From Rhizobium sp. NFR07 (GTDB lineage: Bacteria; Pseudomonadota; Alphaproteobacteria; Rhizobiales; Rhizobiaceae): a DNA stretch of 64,000 nt. This document shows, piece by piece, positions 63,423 to 64,000 of the stretch. Both the position numbers and the translations under genes were made by a program. The notes below the pieces were generated by a model. The model was given only the letters and a program-made list of their open reading frames with translations, ran no database searches and was not told the origin of the DNA. The stretch covers positions 60,086-124,085 of the forward strand of contig NZ_FOKM01000017.1 in the NCBI RefSeq assembly GCF_900111905.1. The letters are read 5' to 3'. Position 1 is the first letter of the stretch. Every line of letters starts with the position of its first letter.

Positions 63423-63650
63423 GCCACCATTTGAAGCAATTCACTACGGAGTAGCTGTAGGCGAATTCTAAGCATCTCTGTCTCAGCGGTAGCGCTGGAA
63501 ACGAGCTACTTCAAATGGGTCAAGGTAGCGGGGAGACAGCGCTTACCTTTCATGTACCGGCATGACTGCTCTAAGTCGCGGGGGAAACGCGATATGGTCG
63601 TCCATTCGTGCCCTTGGCAAATGCGCACGGCAAAACTCAGGATGGGCTAA

Positions 63651-63959
63651 TTAGACATTTGGAGCATACCCTAATAACCATATCTCCATTCGCTCTGGTT
63701 CCTCATCGTCAAGATATGGGCATGATGTTGCGGGCTCGCCTGTTTGCCCTGCGATCGATCCTTCATCGAATATAGCCGCGCGATCCGCACCTGATAGGCT
63801 TATCATATCGACTGAGGCATGCCCTTCAACCCAAGCGGCTAAACAGATCGCGTCAGCTTGCATGTATGGATTTGCGATCGGCGACAAACCAATCCGCCCT
63901 GCTCGTCGCCCTTCAGCGAAGCATCTGGCGAACTCCTGGTCTTCATCAGCCTCTGACAT
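63651..63959 (-). CDS. Tandem RMF/CrpP-fold protein
   Basis: A 102-residue protein made of two RMF-like repeats. Repeat 1: FAEGRRAGRIGLSPIANPYM with AAWVEGH; repeat 2: IFDEGSIAGQTGEPATSCPY with IWLLGY. Each carries the G..AG, (N/C)PY and W..G pattern of the single-domain proteins at 18223 and 19134. Start at 63959 behind GAGG. The promoter lies outside or at the window edge. Role inferred: ribosome or RNA binding in stress. Confidence 0.65.
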   Translation of the reverse strand: MSEADEDQEFARCFAEGRRAGRIGLSPIANPYMQADAICLAAWVEGHASVDMISLSGADRAAIFDEGSIAGQTGEPATSCPYLDDEEPERMEIWLLGYAPNV

Positions 63960-64000
63960 CGAAAGCCTCTTCTGCGTGACATAGCAACACCGCGAGCCGT

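Larger units (their letters stand above)
60515..63546 (+). mobile_element. IS66-family element with a passenger gene
   Basis: A 3032-base element. The left end reads GTAAGCGGTGTTCCGCTCCC and the right end, read inward, GTAAGCGCTGTCTCCCCGCT: imperfect repeats typical of IS66. It encodes tnpA, tnpB and tnpC in the usual order and then about 600 further bases with a secreted-protein gene before the right end. The expected 8-base target duplication was not found, so the ends may have diverged or recombined. Confidence 0.75.

Noticed and set aside
60507..63554. Eight-base target duplication around the IS66 element
   Set aside because: The flanking bases CGTTGTGG and CTTTCATG do not match, so no duplication can be claimed.

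Overview
The window looks like an accessory replicon (plasmid or chromid) or genomic island of an alphaproteobacterium of the order Hyphomicrobiales, most likely Rhizobiaceae (Rhizobium, Agrobacterium or Ensifer type). The grounds are family-level: an HWE histidine kinase, many promoters of the alphaproteobacterial general-stress sigma factor EcfG/RpoE2 (GGAAC, 16-17 bases, NGTT), Kdo-type capsule (K-antigen) genes, and the DUF3606, DUF2934, DUF6894, DUF3140, CsbD and PRC-barrel stress proteins usual in rhizobia. No tRNA, rRNA, CRISPR array or replication origin was seen.

Left arm (about 0.4-22.9 kb): a mosaic of very small genes, many preceded by a GGAAC-type promoter, plus pseudogenes and duplicated segments. 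It holds a flavin-fold stress protein with a DUF3140 partner, an HWE kinase/response-regulator pair, a VapBC-type toxin-antitoxin, tiny membrane proteins, lipoproteins, a PRC-barrel protein, CsbD, and ribosome-modulation-factor-like (RMF/CrpP fold) proteins. An IS5-family element (10871-11715) sits inside the promoter of one copy of a duplicated candidate small RNA; the second copy (about 14.4-14.54 kb) looks intact.

Centre (about 23-42.5 kb): a surface-polysaccharide locus. gmd and fcl make GDP-L-fucose. kdsA, kdsD and kdsB make CMP-Kdo. An ABC-transporter permease exports polysaccharide. Three separate one-module KpsC-like proteins and one large GT2-KpsS-like fusion should build the Kdo linker and chain. 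A methyltransferase, two left-handed beta-helix acyltransferases and two secreted right-handed beta-helix proteins would decorate or trim the polymer. The ABC ATPase and the periplasmic and outer-membrane export partners are not in the window.

About 42.7-50 kb: a possible defence pair (MNT-HEPN nucleotidyltransferase and a PycTM-like membrane protein), divergent from a FecR-TPR-beta-barrel outer-membrane protein co-transcribed with a CHASE2 adenylate/guanylate cyclase.

Right arm (about 50.4-64 kb): again small stress genes (SDR, DUF2934, DUF3606-HAD operon under an EcfG promoter, PAS protein, DUF6894), a Crp/Fnr pseudogene, a complete IS66-family element that appears to carry a secreted passenger protein, and a tandem RMF-like protein at the edge. 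The overall picture is a stress-response and cell-surface island, reshaped by duplication and IS insertion.
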